A stretch of 64,000 nt of DNA from Pseudomonas sp. Ga0074129 (GCA_001465025.1 LNDO01000091.1:1-64000); one strand, 5' to 3'; counted from the first letter of the stretch, positions 23,902-33,336 are shown. Numbers and translations are program-made. Notes: a model not told the origin generated them from the letters alone.

Positions 23902-25257
23902 ATGGCTGCTACGCGTATCTGGATCCAAAACCCCCTCGCCATCTTCACTGCCAACAACCTCGACGCTGCCGGCGGATTGGTGATTGAGGGCGGTGTGATC
24001 GTCGAACTGCTCAAGGCCGGCCAACAGCCATCGCAACCCTGCGAGCGGTGCTTTGATGCGCGCGAGCATGTGGTGTTGCCGGGGCTGATCAACACCCACC
24101 ACCACTTCTACCAAACCCTCACACGCGCCTGGGCCCCGGTGGTCAACCAGCCGTTGTTCCCCTGGCTGCAAACGCTCTACCCGGTGTGGGCGCGCCTGAC
24201 GCCCGAGAAGCTCGCCCTGGCCAGCAAAGTGGCACTAGCCGAGTTGCTGCTGTCCGGCTGCAGCACGGCGGCGGATCATCACTACCTGTTCCCCGGCGGG
24301 CTGGAAAACGCCATCGATGTGCAGGTTGAAGCCGTGCGCGAGCTGGGCATGCGCGCCATGCTCACGCGCGGCTCCATGAGCCTGGGCCAAGCCGAGGGCG
24401 GCCTACCGCCGCAGCACACCGTGCAGCAAGGCGAGGTGATTCTGGCTGACAGCCAGCGGCTGATCCAGACCTATCACCAGCGCGGCGATGGCGCGCAAAT
24501 CCAGATCGCTTTAGCGCCCTGCTCACCCTTCTCGGTGACCCAGGAGATCATGCGTCAAAGCGCCGAACTGGCCGAGGAACTGGACGTGCGCCTGCACACC
24601 CACCTGGCGGAAACCCTCGACGAAGAAGCCTTCTGCCTGCAACGTTTTGGCTTGCGCACCGTGGACTATCTGGACAGCGTCGGCTGGCTCGGCCCGCGCA
24701 CCTGGCTGGCCCACGGCATCCACTTCAACCCGGATGAAATCGAACGCCTCGGCGCGGCTGGCACCGGCATCTGCCACTGCCCCAGCTCGAACATGCGCTT
24801 GGCCTCCGGTATTTGCCCAACGCTTGATTTAGCCGCAGCCGGCGCGCCGATCGGCCTCGGAGTGGATGGTTCGGCCTCCAATGACGGCTCCAACATGATC
24901 CTCGAAGCGCGTCAGGCGCTGTACTTGCAGCGCCTACGCTACGGTGCCGAGCACATCACCCCGGAATTGGTATTGGGTTGGGCCAGCAAGGGTTCCGCCG
25001 CGCTGCTGGGCCGCACCGACATTGGCGAGTTGGCGGTGGGCAAGCAGGCTGATTTGGCGATGTTCAAGCTCGATGAGCTGCGCTTCTCCGGCAGTCACGA
25101 TCCGATCTCAGCCTTACTGCTGTGCGGTGCCGACAAAGCAGACCGCATGATGATCGGTGGCCAATGGCGGGTGATCGACGGGCAAATCGAAGGCCTCGAC
25201 GTGGCCCAGCTGATCGCCGATCACCGCCAAGCGGCCAAGGAACTGATCGCGGGGTAA
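23902..25257 (+). CDS. 8-oxoguanine deaminase
   Basis: A 451-residue amidohydrolase. Metal and catalytic motifs: PGLINTHHHFYQTLTRA (HxH), LHTHLAET, WLAHGIHFN, and GVDGSASNDGSNM (metal Asp). The N-terminal MAATRIWIQNPLAIFTANN and the SxSND end are typical of the P. aeruginosa PA0142-type enzyme, which turns 8-oxoguanine into uric acid and ammonia in the cytoplasm. Closely related guanine and cytosine-like deaminases are the alternative. A strong AGAGGAG site precedes the ATG. Transcribed alone. Confidence 0.88.
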   Translation: MAATRIWIQNPLAIFTANNLDAAGGLVIEGGVIVELLKAGQQPSQPCERCFDAREHVVLPGLINTHHHFYQTLTRAWAPVVNQPLFPWLQTLYPVWARLTPEKLALASKVALAELLLSGCSTAADHHYLFPGGLENAIDVQVEAVRELGMRAMLTRGSMSLGQAEGGLPPQHTVQQGEVILADSQRLIQTYHQRGDGAQIQIALAPCSPFSVTQEIMRQSAELAEELDVRLHTHLAETLDEEAFCLQRFGLRTVDYLDSVGWLGPRTWLAHGIHFNPDEIERLGAAGTGICHCPSSNMRLASGICPTLDLAAAGAPIGLGVDGSASNDGSNMILEARQALYLQRLRYGAEHITPELVLGWASKGSAALLGRTDIGELAVGKQADLAMFKLDELRFSGSHDPISALLLCGADKADRMMIGGQWRVIDGQIEGLDVAQLIADHRQAAKELIAG

Positions 25258-25283
25258 TGCATTCACACTGTAGGTGCGGGCAG

Positions 25284-26192
25284 TTAAAACACCGACCAGC
25301 CGATCCGCTCGCTCAGCAACTCCAGCGCCTTGATTCCGGCCAGGGAGTTGCCAGCGGCGTTGAGTTCCGGCGACCACACGCACACGCTGAACTGCCCCGG
25401 CACCACGGCAATAATCCCGCCGCCTACACCGCTTTTACCCGGCAGGCCGACGCGGTAGGCGAAGTTGCCCGCCTCGTAGTACAGGCCGCTGGTGGCCATG
25501 ATCGCGTTGACTTGCTTGCTCTGCCGCGCGCTCAAGATCTGCTGGCCGCTGTGCTTGCAGAAGCCGTCGTTGGCCAGAAAGCAGAACGCCCGCGCCAAAT
25601 CGGTGCAACTCATGCGCAACGCGCAGTAGCTGAAGTAGCTGCGCAGCACCGCTTCCACATCGTTATGAAAATTGCCGAACGACTGCATCAGGTAAGCCGC
25701 CGCCGCGTTGCGCGCGCGGTGCTGGTATTCCGACTCCGCCACGCGCCGGTCCACCACGATCTCGGGGTTGCCAGCCAGGCGTCGGACAAAATCGCGCATC
25801 GACAACACCGGCGCGGCAAAGCGTGACTGGTTGATGTCGCAGATCACCAGTGCGCCGGCATTGATAAACGGATTGCGCGGTTTGCCACGCTCGAATTCCA
25901 ACTGCACCAGCGAGTTGAATGGTTGGCCAGACGGCTCATGCCCGAGGCGCTGCCAGATGTCTTCACCGGAATGCTCGATGGCCTGCACCAGGCTGAACAC
26001 CTTGGAAATGCTCTGCACAGAGAACGGCGTGTGCGCATCACCGGCGCAGTAAAGCTCGCCATCGTTGCTGTACACAGCAATGCCCAGCTGGTTGGCCGAT
26101 ACATCGGCCAACGCGGGGATGTAATCAGCCACCTTGCCCTGACCGATCAGCGGGCGGACTTCATCGAGGATTTCATTCAACAACGCTTGCAT
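25284..26192 (-). CDS. glsB: Glutaminase
   Basis: A 302-residue beta-lactamase-fold glutaminase hydrolysing glutamine to glutamate and ammonia. Catalytic S61-x-x-K64 in [45 protein letters not shown] and [12 protein letters not shown] are all present. ATG 26192 (MQALLNEIL) matches the family start; 28 codons further up are open but unconserved. No signal peptide, so cytoplasmic. Confidence 0.93.
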   Translation of the reverse strand: MQALLNEILDEVRPLIGQGKVADYIPALADVSANQLGIAVYSNDGELYCAGDAHTPFSVQSISKVFSLVQAIEHSGEDIWQRLGHEPSGQPFNSLVQLEFERGKPRNPFINAGALVICDINQSRFAAPVLSMRDFVRRLAGNPEIVVDRRVAESEYQHRARNAAAAYLMQSFGNFHNDVEAVLRSYFSYCALRMSCTDLARAFCFLANDGFCKHSGQQILSARQSKQVNAIMATSGLYYEAGNFAYRVGLPGKSGVGGGIIAVVPGQFSVCVWSPELNAAGNSLAGIKALELLSERIGWSVF

Positions 26193-26292
26193 GTTCAGGC
26201 TCACCCCTAGGCCCGAGCGCGCCTCGGACAGTGGCAAATAGACGCTTGCCCGGCGGTGCTGATCACACCTCAACACCAGAGAATGAACCGCC

Positions 26293-26450
26293 GCAACCTA
26301 GAGTGGATAACGCTCTTTCATCCACCGGGATTCAACCGCGCACGGTGGACGGGTGAAGCGACGTCCACCCTACCGAACTCACGCCATACAACCTGCGCAA
26401 TGCACAGCAGCGTAGGCCGGATGACGCTCTTCTCATCCACCGTGATCGAG
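26293..26450. repeat. Cluster of REP-like repeats (GTGGATAACGCTCTTTCATCCAC type)
   Basis: Three related inverted units: GTGGATAACGCTC...CATCCACC near 26302-26325, GGTGGACGGGTGAAGCGACGTCCACCC near 26343-26370, and GGCCGGATGACGCTCTTCTCATCCACC near 26415-26441. They fill the gap between the glutaminase start and the sbtB stop. No gene is seen. Confidence 0.65.
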
Positions 26451-26456
26451 CGCCGG

Positions 26457-26759
26457 TCAGAACTTCTCTGGCCGCAACACTTCGACCTGCGACAGGTAGC
26501 AGACCATAGCGAAGTTAGCGTAGTAGCGCGCTTGCAGGTGATTGGCGATGCGGTCGGCAATGTCGCGGGTGCAGATGATTTCGACACGGATGTTGCCTTC
26601 GGTATCCCAACCGGCGCTGCGCACGCCGCGTCCACCACGGCCTCGAGCGTCAGAGATGGTCCATCCCGGCGCGCCGAGTTGTTGCAAGTCGACCACCAGT
26701 TTCTTCTCCAGCGCGGCCTCGCAGATCACCGTCAGCAGAGTGCGGATATGTGCATCCAT
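26457..26759 (-). CDS. sbtB: SbtB-like PII-family regulator
   Basis: A 100-residue PII-like protein: beta-alpha-beta start RTLLTVICEAALEKKLVVDLQQLG, T-loop region WTISDARGRGGRGVRSAGWDTEGN, then IRVEIICTRDIADRIANHL. The T-loop lacks the GlnB/GlnK uridylylation Tyr context, and gene order (one base after sbtA) points to SbtB, which in cyanobacteria binds adenine nucleotides and gates SbtA. The C-terminal CGPxGC loop of many cyanobacterial SbtB proteins is absent here. Confidence 0.82.
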   Translation of the reverse strand: MDAHIRTLLTVICEAALEKKLVVDLQQLGAPGWTISDARGRGGRGVRSAGWDTEGNIRVEIICTRDIADRIANHLQARYYANFAMVCYLSQVEVLRPEKF

Positions 26760-26760
26760 T

Positions 26761-27702
26761 TCAGAGTCCCCAGGCGATCAGTTGCTCGGCCAGCAGCAGG
26801 TAGAGTGGTATGCCGATTAAGATGTTGAAGGGGAAGGTGATCCCCAGTGACGCTGTCAGTGACAGCGAAGGGTTGGCCTGCGGCAAGGCCAAACGCATGG
26901 CCGCTGGCACCGCGATGTAGGACGCCGATGCGGCCAGTGTGGCCAACACCGCTGTGCCGCCCAGGCTCAGGTCCATCATGCGGCCCAGCAAGGCACCAAC
27001 AAGGCCACCAAACAGCGGCATCAGCAGGGCGAAGGCCAGCAGGCGCAAGCCAAACTGTTTCAGCGCGCCCAGCTGACCGGAAGCGATCAGACCCATTTCC
27101 AGCAGGAACAGCGCCAGCACCGGTTTGAACATGCTGGTGTACAGCGGCTCCAGCGGCTTGATGCCTTCCTTGCCGGCAATCGCGCCGATCACCAGACCGC
27201 CGAGCAGCAGCATGATGCTTTTACCGAGGAAAATTTCCCGGCCCAGTTCGCCCCAATTGGTATCGCGGGCGATGCCCTTGGCCAGCAGAATGCCGACCAG
27301 AATTGCCGGGATTTCCAGAATGGCGACAAACAGCGGCATGTAGCTTTCAAACTCAATGCCCTTGGCCATCATGTAGGCCACGACCACGGCAAAGGTACCG
27401 GCGCTCACCGAACCATAATGCGCCGCCACCGCTGCGGCGTTGACACGATCAAAGCGCAGGGCGCGCAGCACGGCAAAGGCGATCAGAGGCATGGTGATGC
27501 CAAGCGCCAGCACCCACGCCGACTGCCCCAGCAGTTGCCAGCTGACCTGCTCAGCCAACTCCACGCCGCCATGCAGACCGATGGCCAACAGCAGGATGAT
27601 CGACAAGGTTTCGTAAAGTGCTGGCGGCAGTTTCAGTTCGCTTTTGAGCAAACCGGCTGCCAAGCCAAACACAAAAAACAGCACTACCGGATCCAGGCTC
27701 AC
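26761..27702 (-). CDS. sbtA: Sodium-dependent bicarbonate transporter SbtA
   Basis: A 313-residue integral membrane protein with about ten helices in two inverted halves. SbtA-type segments are MSLDPVVLFFVFGLAAGLLKSELKLP at the start, AAHYGSVSAGTFAVVVAYM (first-half core) and LATLAASASYIAVPAAMRLALPQANPSLSLTASLGITFPFN (second-half core). It is shorter than the roughly 370-residue cyanobacterial SbtA, lacking much of the central cytoplasmic loop. SbtB follows one base later. The next genes upstream encode the bicarbonate-using pyruvate carboxylase, suggesting that bicarbonate supply is its purpose here. Confidence 0.85.
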   Translation of the reverse strand: MSLDPVVLFFVFGLAAGLLKSELKLPPALYETLSIILLLAIGLHGGVELAEQVSWQLLGQSAWVLALGITMPLIAFAVLRALRFDRVNAAAVAAHYGSVSAGTFAVVVAYMMAKGIEFESYMPLFVAILEIPAILVGILLAKGIARDTNWGELGREIFLGKSIMLLLGGLVIGAIAGKEGIKPLEPLYTSMFKPVLALFLLEMGLIASGQLGALKQFGLRLLAFALLMPLFGGLVGALLGRMMDLSLGGTAVLATLAASASYIAVPAAMRLALPQANPSLSLTASLGITFPFNILIGIPLYLLLAEQLIAWGL

Positions 27703-27743
27703 CGCATATCCCTCAGGTTAATAATGTCTGCACCTATAGACGC

Positions 27744-28001
27744 TCAGCGCGTCACATCGAGCCAATAAAAGGCCACGCCCCAAACCCGGCTGTGCTGAAA
27801 CCCGGTTTCTACCGTCCGCTTGGCCAAATGGCCACTCGAACGGCGCGGGGCATGACCATAAACCAGAGCCTTGCGGCTCGCCAGGGTAATTCCCCAGGTT
27901 TTGCCAGCCATCAACTGCACTTTGAGAAAGCGACGTTGATCGCTGCACTGAATAAAACGCCCCGGAAGCGGATCGAATGCCTGTTCAACCGTCCGGGGCA
28001 A
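27744..28001 (-). CDS. Possible small basic protein of unknown function
   Basis: An 85-codon frame with a TTG start at 28001, about 5 bp after GAGGAT, beginning 38 bp after the pycB stop. The product is basic (many Arg, Lys, His), with MPRTVEQAFDPLPG, QRRFLKVQLMAGKTWGI and SRVWGVAFYWLDVTR. It could be the last gene of the pyc transcript. I do not recognise it; coding is likely but not certain. If it is not a gene, 27703-28039 holds nothing else I can support. Confidence 0.45.
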   Translation of the reverse strand: MPRTVEQAFDPLPGRFIQCSDQRRFLKVQLMAGKTWGITLASRKALVYGHAPRRSSGHLAKRTVETGFQHSRVWGVAFYWLDVTR

Positions 28002-28039
28002 AACATCCTCAACGCACGCCGCGCTGAAGAGGTATTTCG

Positions 28040-29863
28040 TTAACCTTCGATTTCCACCAGTACGTCACCCGGATTGACCCGGTCACCCTTCGCCACATGC
28101 ACCGCTTTAACGGTGCCGGCAATCGGCGCCTGCACTTCGGTTTCCATCTTCATCGCTTCGCTGATCAACACGGCTTGGCCGGCCTTGACCGCATCACCCA
28201 CCTTGACCAGCACATCAACGATGTTGCCCGGCATGCTGGTGCTGACATCGCCCGGCGCACTGGCTTGTTTGCGCTTGCCTGTGGCACCCGCAACAAAATC
28301 ATTCAGCGGTTCGAACACCACTTCTTCCGGCATGCCATCGATGGACAGGTAGAAGTGGCGCTTGCCGTCGCTCTTCACGCCCACACCGGTGATGTCGACG
28401 CGGTAGCTTTCGCCGTGCACGTCCACGACAAACTCAGTGGGCACGCCTTCACCACCGGCCGGGGCCACAGCGCCAGCCTCGGGGATGGCCAACAACGCTT
28501 CAGGCTTCAAGGTGCCGGTCGCACGCTCTTCAAGGAACTTACGGCCGATGTCGGGGAACATGGCGTAGGTCAGCACGTCTTCTTCGCTGTGCGCCAGGCT
28601 GCCAATTTCTTCGCGCAGCTTGGCCATTTCCGGCTTGAGCAAATCGGCCGGGCGTACCTCGATGACTTCTTCACTGCCAATCGCCTGCTTGCGCAGTTGC
28701 TCGTTGATCTTGCCCGGAGCCAAGCCGTAGCGCCCCTGCAGGTAGAGCTTCACTTCGTTGGTGATGGTTTTGTAGCGCTCACCGGCAAGCACGTTGAACA
28801 CCGCCTGAGTGCCAACAATCTGCGAGGTGGGCGTGACCAGCGGCGGAAAGCCCAGGTCTTCACGCACGCGCGGGATCTCGGCAAACACTTCGTTGATGCG
28901 GTTCAGCGCGCCCTGCTCTTTGAGCTGGTTGGCCAGGTTGGACATCATCCCGCCCGGCACCTGATTGACCTGCACGCGGGTGTCGACGGCGGTGAACTCG
29001 CTTTCGAACTGGTGATACTTCTTGCGCACCGCATGGAAGTACATGCCGATCTCTTGCAGCAGCGACAAGTCGAGGCCGGTGTCGTAGGGGCTGCCTTTTA
29101 ACGCGGCAACCATGGACTCGGTGCCAGGATGGCTGGTGCCCCAGGCAAAGCTGGAAATGGCCGTGTCGATATGGTCCGCCCCAGCCTCAATCGCCTTGAG
29201 CTGGCACATCGCACCCATGCCGGCGGTGTCGTGACTGTGGATAAACACCGGCAGATCCACTTGCGCCTTCAGCGCGCCCACCAAGTTGGCCGTGTCGAAT
29301 GGCGTCAGCAGCCCGGCCATGTCTTTGATGGCGATGGAGTCGATGCCCATGGCCTGCATGGCCTTGGCCTGCTGCACAAAGGCGTCGACGGTATGCACGG
29401 GGCTGGTGGTGTAGGCGATGGTGCCCTGAGCATGTTTGCCCGCCGCTTTCACCGCTTCGATAGACACACGCAGGTTACGCACATCATTCATCGCATCAAA
29501 GATGCGGAATACGTCGATGCCGTTGACCGCCGCCTTGGCCACAAAAGCACGCACCACGTCATCGCTGTAGTGCCGATAGCCGAGCAGGTTCTGCCCGCGC
29601 AGCAGCATCTGCAAACGGGTGTTGGGTAACCCGGCCTTGAGTTTGCGCAGGCGCTCCCACGGGTCTTCTTTCAAGAAGCGCACGCAGGCATCAAACGTCG
29701 CCCCGCCCCACACTTCCAGCGACCAGTAACCCACCTGATCGAGCTTGGCGCAGATCGGCAGCATGTCTTCCAGACGCATGCGCGTGGCGATGATCGACTG
29801 GTGTGCATCACGCAGAATGGTGTCGGTGACGGTGATTTTTTTCTGCAAAACGGGCTTGCTCAT
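28040..29863 (-). CDS. pycB: Pyruvate carboxylase subunit B (carboxyltransferase plus biotin carrier)
   Basis: A 607-residue protein: a DRE-TIM carboxyltransferase domain (TDTILRDAHQS at about 15-25, SLEVWGGATFDACVRFL, FIHSHDTAGM) followed by a conserved PYC/OADA region and a C-terminal biotinyl domain with biotin-accepting K572 in SEAMKMETE. It carboxylates pyruvate to oxaloacetate together with PycA. Sequence alone does not separate it from oxaloacetate decarboxylase alpha, but adjacency to a biotin carboxylase and the absence of oadB/oadG favour pyruvate carboxylase. ATG 29863 follows CAGGAGAG. Confidence 0.92.
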   Translation of the reverse strand: MSKPVLQKKITVTDTILRDAHQSIIATRMRLEDMLPICAKLDQVGYWSLEVWGGATFDACVRFLKEDPWERLRKLKAGLPNTRLQMLLRGQNLLGYRHYSDDVVRAFVAKAAVNGIDVFRIFDAMNDVRNLRVSIEAVKAAGKHAQGTIAYTTSPVHTVDAFVQQAKAMQAMGIDSIAIKDMAGLLTPFDTANLVGALKAQVDLPVFIHSHDTAGMGAMCQLKAIEAGADHIDTAISSFAWGTSHPGTESMVAALKGSPYDTGLDLSLLQEIGMYFHAVRKKYHQFESEFTAVDTRVQVNQVPGGMMSNLANQLKEQGALNRINEVFAEIPRVREDLGFPPLVTPTSQIVGTQAVFNVLAGERYKTITNEVKLYLQGRYGLAPGKINEQLRKQAIGSEEVIEVRPADLLKPEMAKLREEIGSLAHSEEDVLTYAMFPDIGRKFLEERATGTLKPEALLAIPEAGAVAPAGGEGVPTEFVVDVHGESYRVDITGVGVKSDGKRHFYLSIDGMPEEVVFEPLNDFVAGATGKRKQASAPGDVSTSMPGNIVDVLVKVGDAVKAGQAVLISEAMKMETEVQAPIAGTVKAVHVAKGDRVNPGDVLVEIEG

Positions 29864-29878
29864 GTTCTCAGCTCTCCT

Positions 29879-29934
29879 GTAGCCCGGATGCACTCCGGGG
29901 CCGCAGATATATCCCGGATTATCTCCGGGCTACG
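29879..29934. repeat. REP-like repeat (TAGCCCGGATGCA ... TCCGGGCTACG)
   Basis: GTAGCCCGGATG...CCGGGG and CCCGGATTATCTCCGGGCTAC form an inverted repeat in the pycA-pycB gap. The same GTAGCCCGGATGCA unit occurs near 58230-58300. Confidence 0.65.
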
Positions 29935-29939
29935 ATTCG

Positions 29940-31355
29940 TTAAAGCCCTGCGTGAGCGGCAATGGCGGTGGCGATGGCGATAGCCAAGTGCGACGGGTTG
30001 CGCTTGATCGAGTACTCGGTCAACTCCGGGTGCGCCTCGACAAAACTGGTGTTGAACTGGCCGCTGCGAAACTCTGCATTACGCAAAATCTCCTGGTAGT
30101 AAGGCGCCGTGGTTTTGACCCCTTGCAAGCGCATGTCGTCCAAAGCGCGCAGGCCACGATCCAGCGCCTCTTCCCAAGTCAACGCCCACACCACCAGCTT
30201 CAGGCACATCGAGTCGTAATACGGCGGGATGGTGTAGCCGGTGTAAATCGCCGTGTCGGTACGCACGCCAGGGCCGCCGGGAGCGTAGTAGCGGGTGATC
30301 TTGCCGAAGCTGGGCAGGAAGTTGTTCTTCGGGTCTTCGGCATTGATGCGGAACTGCAGAGCAAAACCCCGGTGGATGATGTCTTCCTGCTTAACCGATA
30401 ACTCCAGCCCCGAAGCGATGCGAATCTGCTCGCGAACAATGTCGATGCCGGTGATTTCTTCGGTGATGGTGTGCTCCACCTGCACGCGGGTGTTCATCTC
30501 CATGAAGTACACCTCGCCTTCAGCGAGCAAAAACTCCACGGTGCCGGCGTTCTCGTAACCCACGGCCTTGGCGGCTCGCACAGCCAGATCGCCGATGTAG
30601 GCGCGCTGCTCCGGGGTCAGCTGCGGGCTGGGGGCGATTTCCACCAGCTTCTGGTTACGCCGCTGGATTGAGCAGTCGCGCTCATAAAGGTGCACGGTGT
30701 TGCCAAAGCGGTCGGCGAGAATCTGCGCTTCGATGTGCTTGGGATTGACGATGCACTTTTCCAGAAACACTTCGGCACTGCCGAAGGCCTTGGTTGCCTC
30801 GGAAATCACCCGTGGGAACGCCTGCTCCAGTTCAGCACGCGAGTTACAGCGGCGAATACCCCGGCCGCCGCCACCGCTGGTGGCCTTGAGCATCACCGGA
30901 TAACCGATGCGATCGCCCTCGACCAGCGCTTCGGCAATGTCAGCCACGTTGCCTTCGGTGCCCGGCGTGACCGGCACACCGGCTTTGATCATGCTGCGCC
31001 GCGCCTCGGTCTTATCGCCCATGCGGCGAATCACTTCCGCCGACGGGCCGATGAACTTGATCCCACGCTCGGCGCAAATATCGGCCAGTTCGGCGTTTTC
31101 CGAGAGGAACCCATAACCGGGATGCAGCGCATCACAACCGGTTTCCACCGCCAAGTTGACCAGCTTGCGCGGGTTCAGGTAGCCGGCCAACGGGTCGGCA
31201 CCAATGCCATGCGCCTCGTCTGCACGCTTGACGTGCAGGGCATGGCGGTCGGCATCGGAATATACGGCCACCGAGCGAATGCCCATCTCGGCGCAAGCTC
31301 GCACAATGCGTACGGCAATCTCGCCGCGATTGGCGATCAGGATTTTCTTGATCAC
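29940..31355 (-). CDS. pycA: Pyruvate carboxylase subunit A (biotin carboxylase)
   Basis: A 471-residue ATP-grasp biotin carboxylase. Seen: KKILIANRGEIAVRI at the start, HPGYGFLSENAELA, the glycine-rich loop KATSGGGGRGIRRC, CSIQRRNQKLVEIAP, EMNTRVQVEHTITEEITGIDIV. It uses ATP and bicarbonate to carboxylate the biotin of PycB. Start GTG 31355 preceded by GAGGAT. Divergent from the LysR gene pycR. Confidence 0.94.
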   Translation of the reverse strand: MIKKILIANRGEIAVRIVRACAEMGIRSVAVYSDADRHALHVKRADEAHGIGADPLAGYLNPRKLVNLAVETGCDALHPGYGFLSENAELADICAERGIKFIGPSAEVIRRMGDKTEARRSMIKAGVPVTPGTEGNVADIAEALVEGDRIGYPVMLKATSGGGGRGIRRCNSRAELEQAFPRVISEATKAFGSAEVFLEKCIVNPKHIEAQILADRFGNTVHLYERDCSIQRRNQKLVEIAPSPQLTPEQRAYIGDLAVRAAKAVGYENAGTVEFLLAEGEVYFMEMNTRVQVEHTITEEITGIDIVREQIRIASGLELSVKQEDIIHRGFALQFRINAEDPKNNFLPSFGKITRYYAPGGPGVRTDTAIYTGYTIPPYYDSMCLKLVVWALTWEEALDRGLRALDDMRLQGVKTTAPYYQEILRNAEFRSGQFNTSFVEAHPELTEYSIKRNPSHLAIAIATAIAAHAGL

Positions 31356-31543
31356 GGGCCAGCATCCTCGATCACGTGAACAGGCAACCGGACAACCGGT
31401 CGTGGGGCGACCACCAAGGCACAGGCAGTCAGGCGCTCACGCTACGCCGCCTTAGCGATTAACCAAAATCAATAATTATTGGGTTAGCCATTAGTAAAGA
31501 CTTATAGTTGCAGGCACTAATGTTCGCTAGGCAGGCCTCAACA

Positions 31544-32509
31544 ATGCGTAAGTCATTGCTGCGTATGACATTTCGTCAGTTTCAGGTATTCCGCTCGGTG
31601 TGCAGTCACCTGTCGTACAGCCGCGCGGCTGAAGAAATGGCCCTGACCCAACCGGCCGTGAGCCTGCAGATTCGCCAGCTGGAAGAATTGATCGGCCAAC
31701 CGCTGTTCGATTACGTCGGCAAAAAACTCTACCTGACCGAGGCCGCCGAACTCTTGCAACGCGCCAGTGCGGATATCTTCGGCCGTCTGGAGAGCCTCGA
31801 CATGCAGCTCTCAGACCTGCAAGGCTCACTGCAGGGGCAACTGAGCCTGGCAGTGGAGTCCAGCGCCAAATACTTCGTTCCCCACCTGTTCGCCGCTTTT
31901 CGCCAGCAATACCCGGACGTTAGCTTGCAGTTGGTGGTCACCAATCATGCGCAGGTGATCAAGCGCCTGAACGCCAACCGCGACGATTTGCTGATCATGT
32001 CGCGGGTGCCGACAGACATGAACCTGGAATTTTTCCCCTTCCTGAATAACCCGATCGTCGCTGTCGCTCCGCCCGACCACCCGCTCAGTCAGCAAGGCAC
32101 GCTCAGCCTGCAGGACCTCACCGCTTACCCTCTGCTGGTACGCGAACCCGGCTCCGGCACGCGCAAAGCCTGCGAGGACTACTGCCACTTAAAACGCGCA
32201 CATTTTGCGCAAACGCTGGAAGTTGGCTCTATGGAAAGTCAGCGCGAAAGCGTACTCGCCGGCCTCGGCTTGGCCCTGCTACCGCGCCACGCCGTGCGCC
32301 GCGAGTTGGCTTGCGGCGCACTGCACGAGCTGCCTGTGAGTGAACTGCCACTGCTGCGCAGTTGGTGCCTGGTGCACCCACGCAGCAAGCACCTGTCACC
32401 CGTAGCCCAAGCATTTTTTGCCTTCGTGCGCGAGCAACGCAGCCTGATTAACGCCCTGGCTGAGCGCTTTGACGGGCCGATAGCATCACCCGCAGGGGTA
32501 CAGACATGA
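31544..32509 (+). CDS. pycR: LysR-family regulator of pyruvate carboxylase
   Basis: A 321-residue LTTR. HTH about residues 23-45 (SYSRAAEEMALTQPAVSLQIRQLEE), effector domain from about 95 (LSLAVESSAKYFVPHLFAAFRQQYP). ATG 31544 (MRKSLLRMTFRQFQ) matches the P. aeruginosa PycR start as I recall it; an in-frame ATG 36 bp up is less likely. Divergent from pycA over a 188-bp AT-richer promoter region, the usual place for its binding site. Confidence 0.88.
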   Translation: MRKSLLRMTFRQFQVFRSVCSHLSYSRAAEEMALTQPAVSLQIRQLEELIGQPLFDYVGKKLYLTEAAELLQRASADIFGRLESLDMQLSDLQGSLQGQLSLAVESSAKYFVPHLFAAFRQQYPDVSLQLVVTNHAQVIKRLNANRDDLLIMSRVPTDMNLEFFPFLNNPIVAVAPPDHPLSQQGTLSLQDLTAYPLLVREPGSGTRKACEDYCHLKRAHFAQTLEVGSMESQRESVLAGLGLALLPRHAVRRELACGALHELPVSELPLLRSWCLVHPRSKHLSPVAQAFFAFVREQRSLINALAERFDGPIASPAGVQT

Positions 32510-32536
32510 CTCACCATCCGCCATAAAAGCGGACAA

Positions 32537-32550
32537 TTGTGTATATGATG
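32537..32550. promoter_or_regulatory. Weak GTATAT operator-like site before the GntR gene
   Basis: TTGTGTATATGATG agrees at 9 of 14 positions with the TTTCGTATACGAAA palindrome found upstream of the lhp transport and deaminase genes. It could be an autoregulatory site of the GntR protein encoded just downstream. The match is weak. Confidence 0.3.
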
Positions 32551-32582
32551 ATTTGGTTGGCCCACCACTCCGGTATTGCAGC

Positions 32583-33263
32583 GTGCCCTTACCCAAATTC
32601 AACCCTCCGAACCTTGGTATCACCCCGACTGCTTCGGAGGTGATTGCTACCCACCTGCGTGAAGCGATTATCTCCGGGCATTTCGATGAGGATGAGCCCA
32701 TCCGTCAGGACGATGTCGCCAAGCTGTTTAACGTCAGCAAGATTCCCGTCCGCGAGGCACTCAAGCGTTTAGAGGCTGAGGGATTGGTGCTGTTCCAACG
32801 CAATAAGGGCGCGGTGGTCACACGTATCTCCGAACCGGAGTTGGCGCAGATGTTCGAGGTTCGCGTGCTGTTGGAGGTTCAGGCAATACGCTTGGCGGTG
32901 CCTAACATGACCGCTGCGACATTCGCGGCTGCCGAACGTATTTGCTCAGCCTTTCTTGGTGAAGAGGACGTGGGGCGCTGGTCTGAACTCAACTGGCAAC
33001 TGCATGCCTGCTTGTACGAGCCAGCACAGCGCCCTTTTATGGTTAACCTGATCCGCTCCATCCACGACAAACTGGAACGCTATCTGCGCATGCAAATGAG
33101 TTTGTCTGAAGGTAAGCAACGCGCCGACCAGGAACATCGCGAAATCATCGCCGCCTGCCGCGCCGGCGATGCCGACCATGCCGCCGCCCTGATAGCCGAA
33201 CATATCAACGGCGTTTGCCAAACCCTCTATGCCCACCTGCCCAAACAAAACTTGACCAAGTAA
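32583..33263 (+). CDS. GntR-family (FCD-type) regulator of the hydroxyproline island
   Basis: A 226-residue regulator: winged HTH about 12-75 (ASEVIATHLREAIISGHFDEDEPIRQDDVAKLFNVSKIPVREALKRLEAEGLVLFQRNKGAVV) and an all-helical FCD effector domain from about 85, with metal/ligand His such as WQLHACLYE and EHREIIAACRAGD. Start GTG 32583 is chosen because translation before it is unconserved; the ribosome site is poor. It sits directly upstream of lhpA, and GTATAC-centred palindromes, typical FCD-GntR operators, lie at two promoters of the island. Confidence 0.82.
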   Translation: MPLPKFNPPNLGITPTASEVIATHLREAIISGHFDEDEPIRQDDVAKLFNVSKIPVREALKRLEAEGLVLFQRNKGAVVTRISEPELAQMFEVRVLLEVQAIRLAVPNMTAATFAAAERICSAFLGEEDVGRWSELNWQLHACLYEPAQRPFMVNLIRSIHDKLERYLRMQMSLSEGKQRADQEHREIIAACRAGDADHAAALIAEHINGVCQTLYAHLPKQNLTK

Positions 33264-33313
33264 CCCGTCACCCCTGTGCTGATTTCGTCATTGCCTTGAG
33301 TTAAATCAATCAA

Positions 33314-33336
33314 GCCGCTGACCCACCGTCAGCGGC
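33314..33336 (+). terminator. Hairpin after the GntR gene
   Basis: GCCGCTGAC-CCACC-GTCAGCGGC, a perfect 9-bp stem with no T-run. It may limit read-through into lhpA. Confidence 0.5.
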
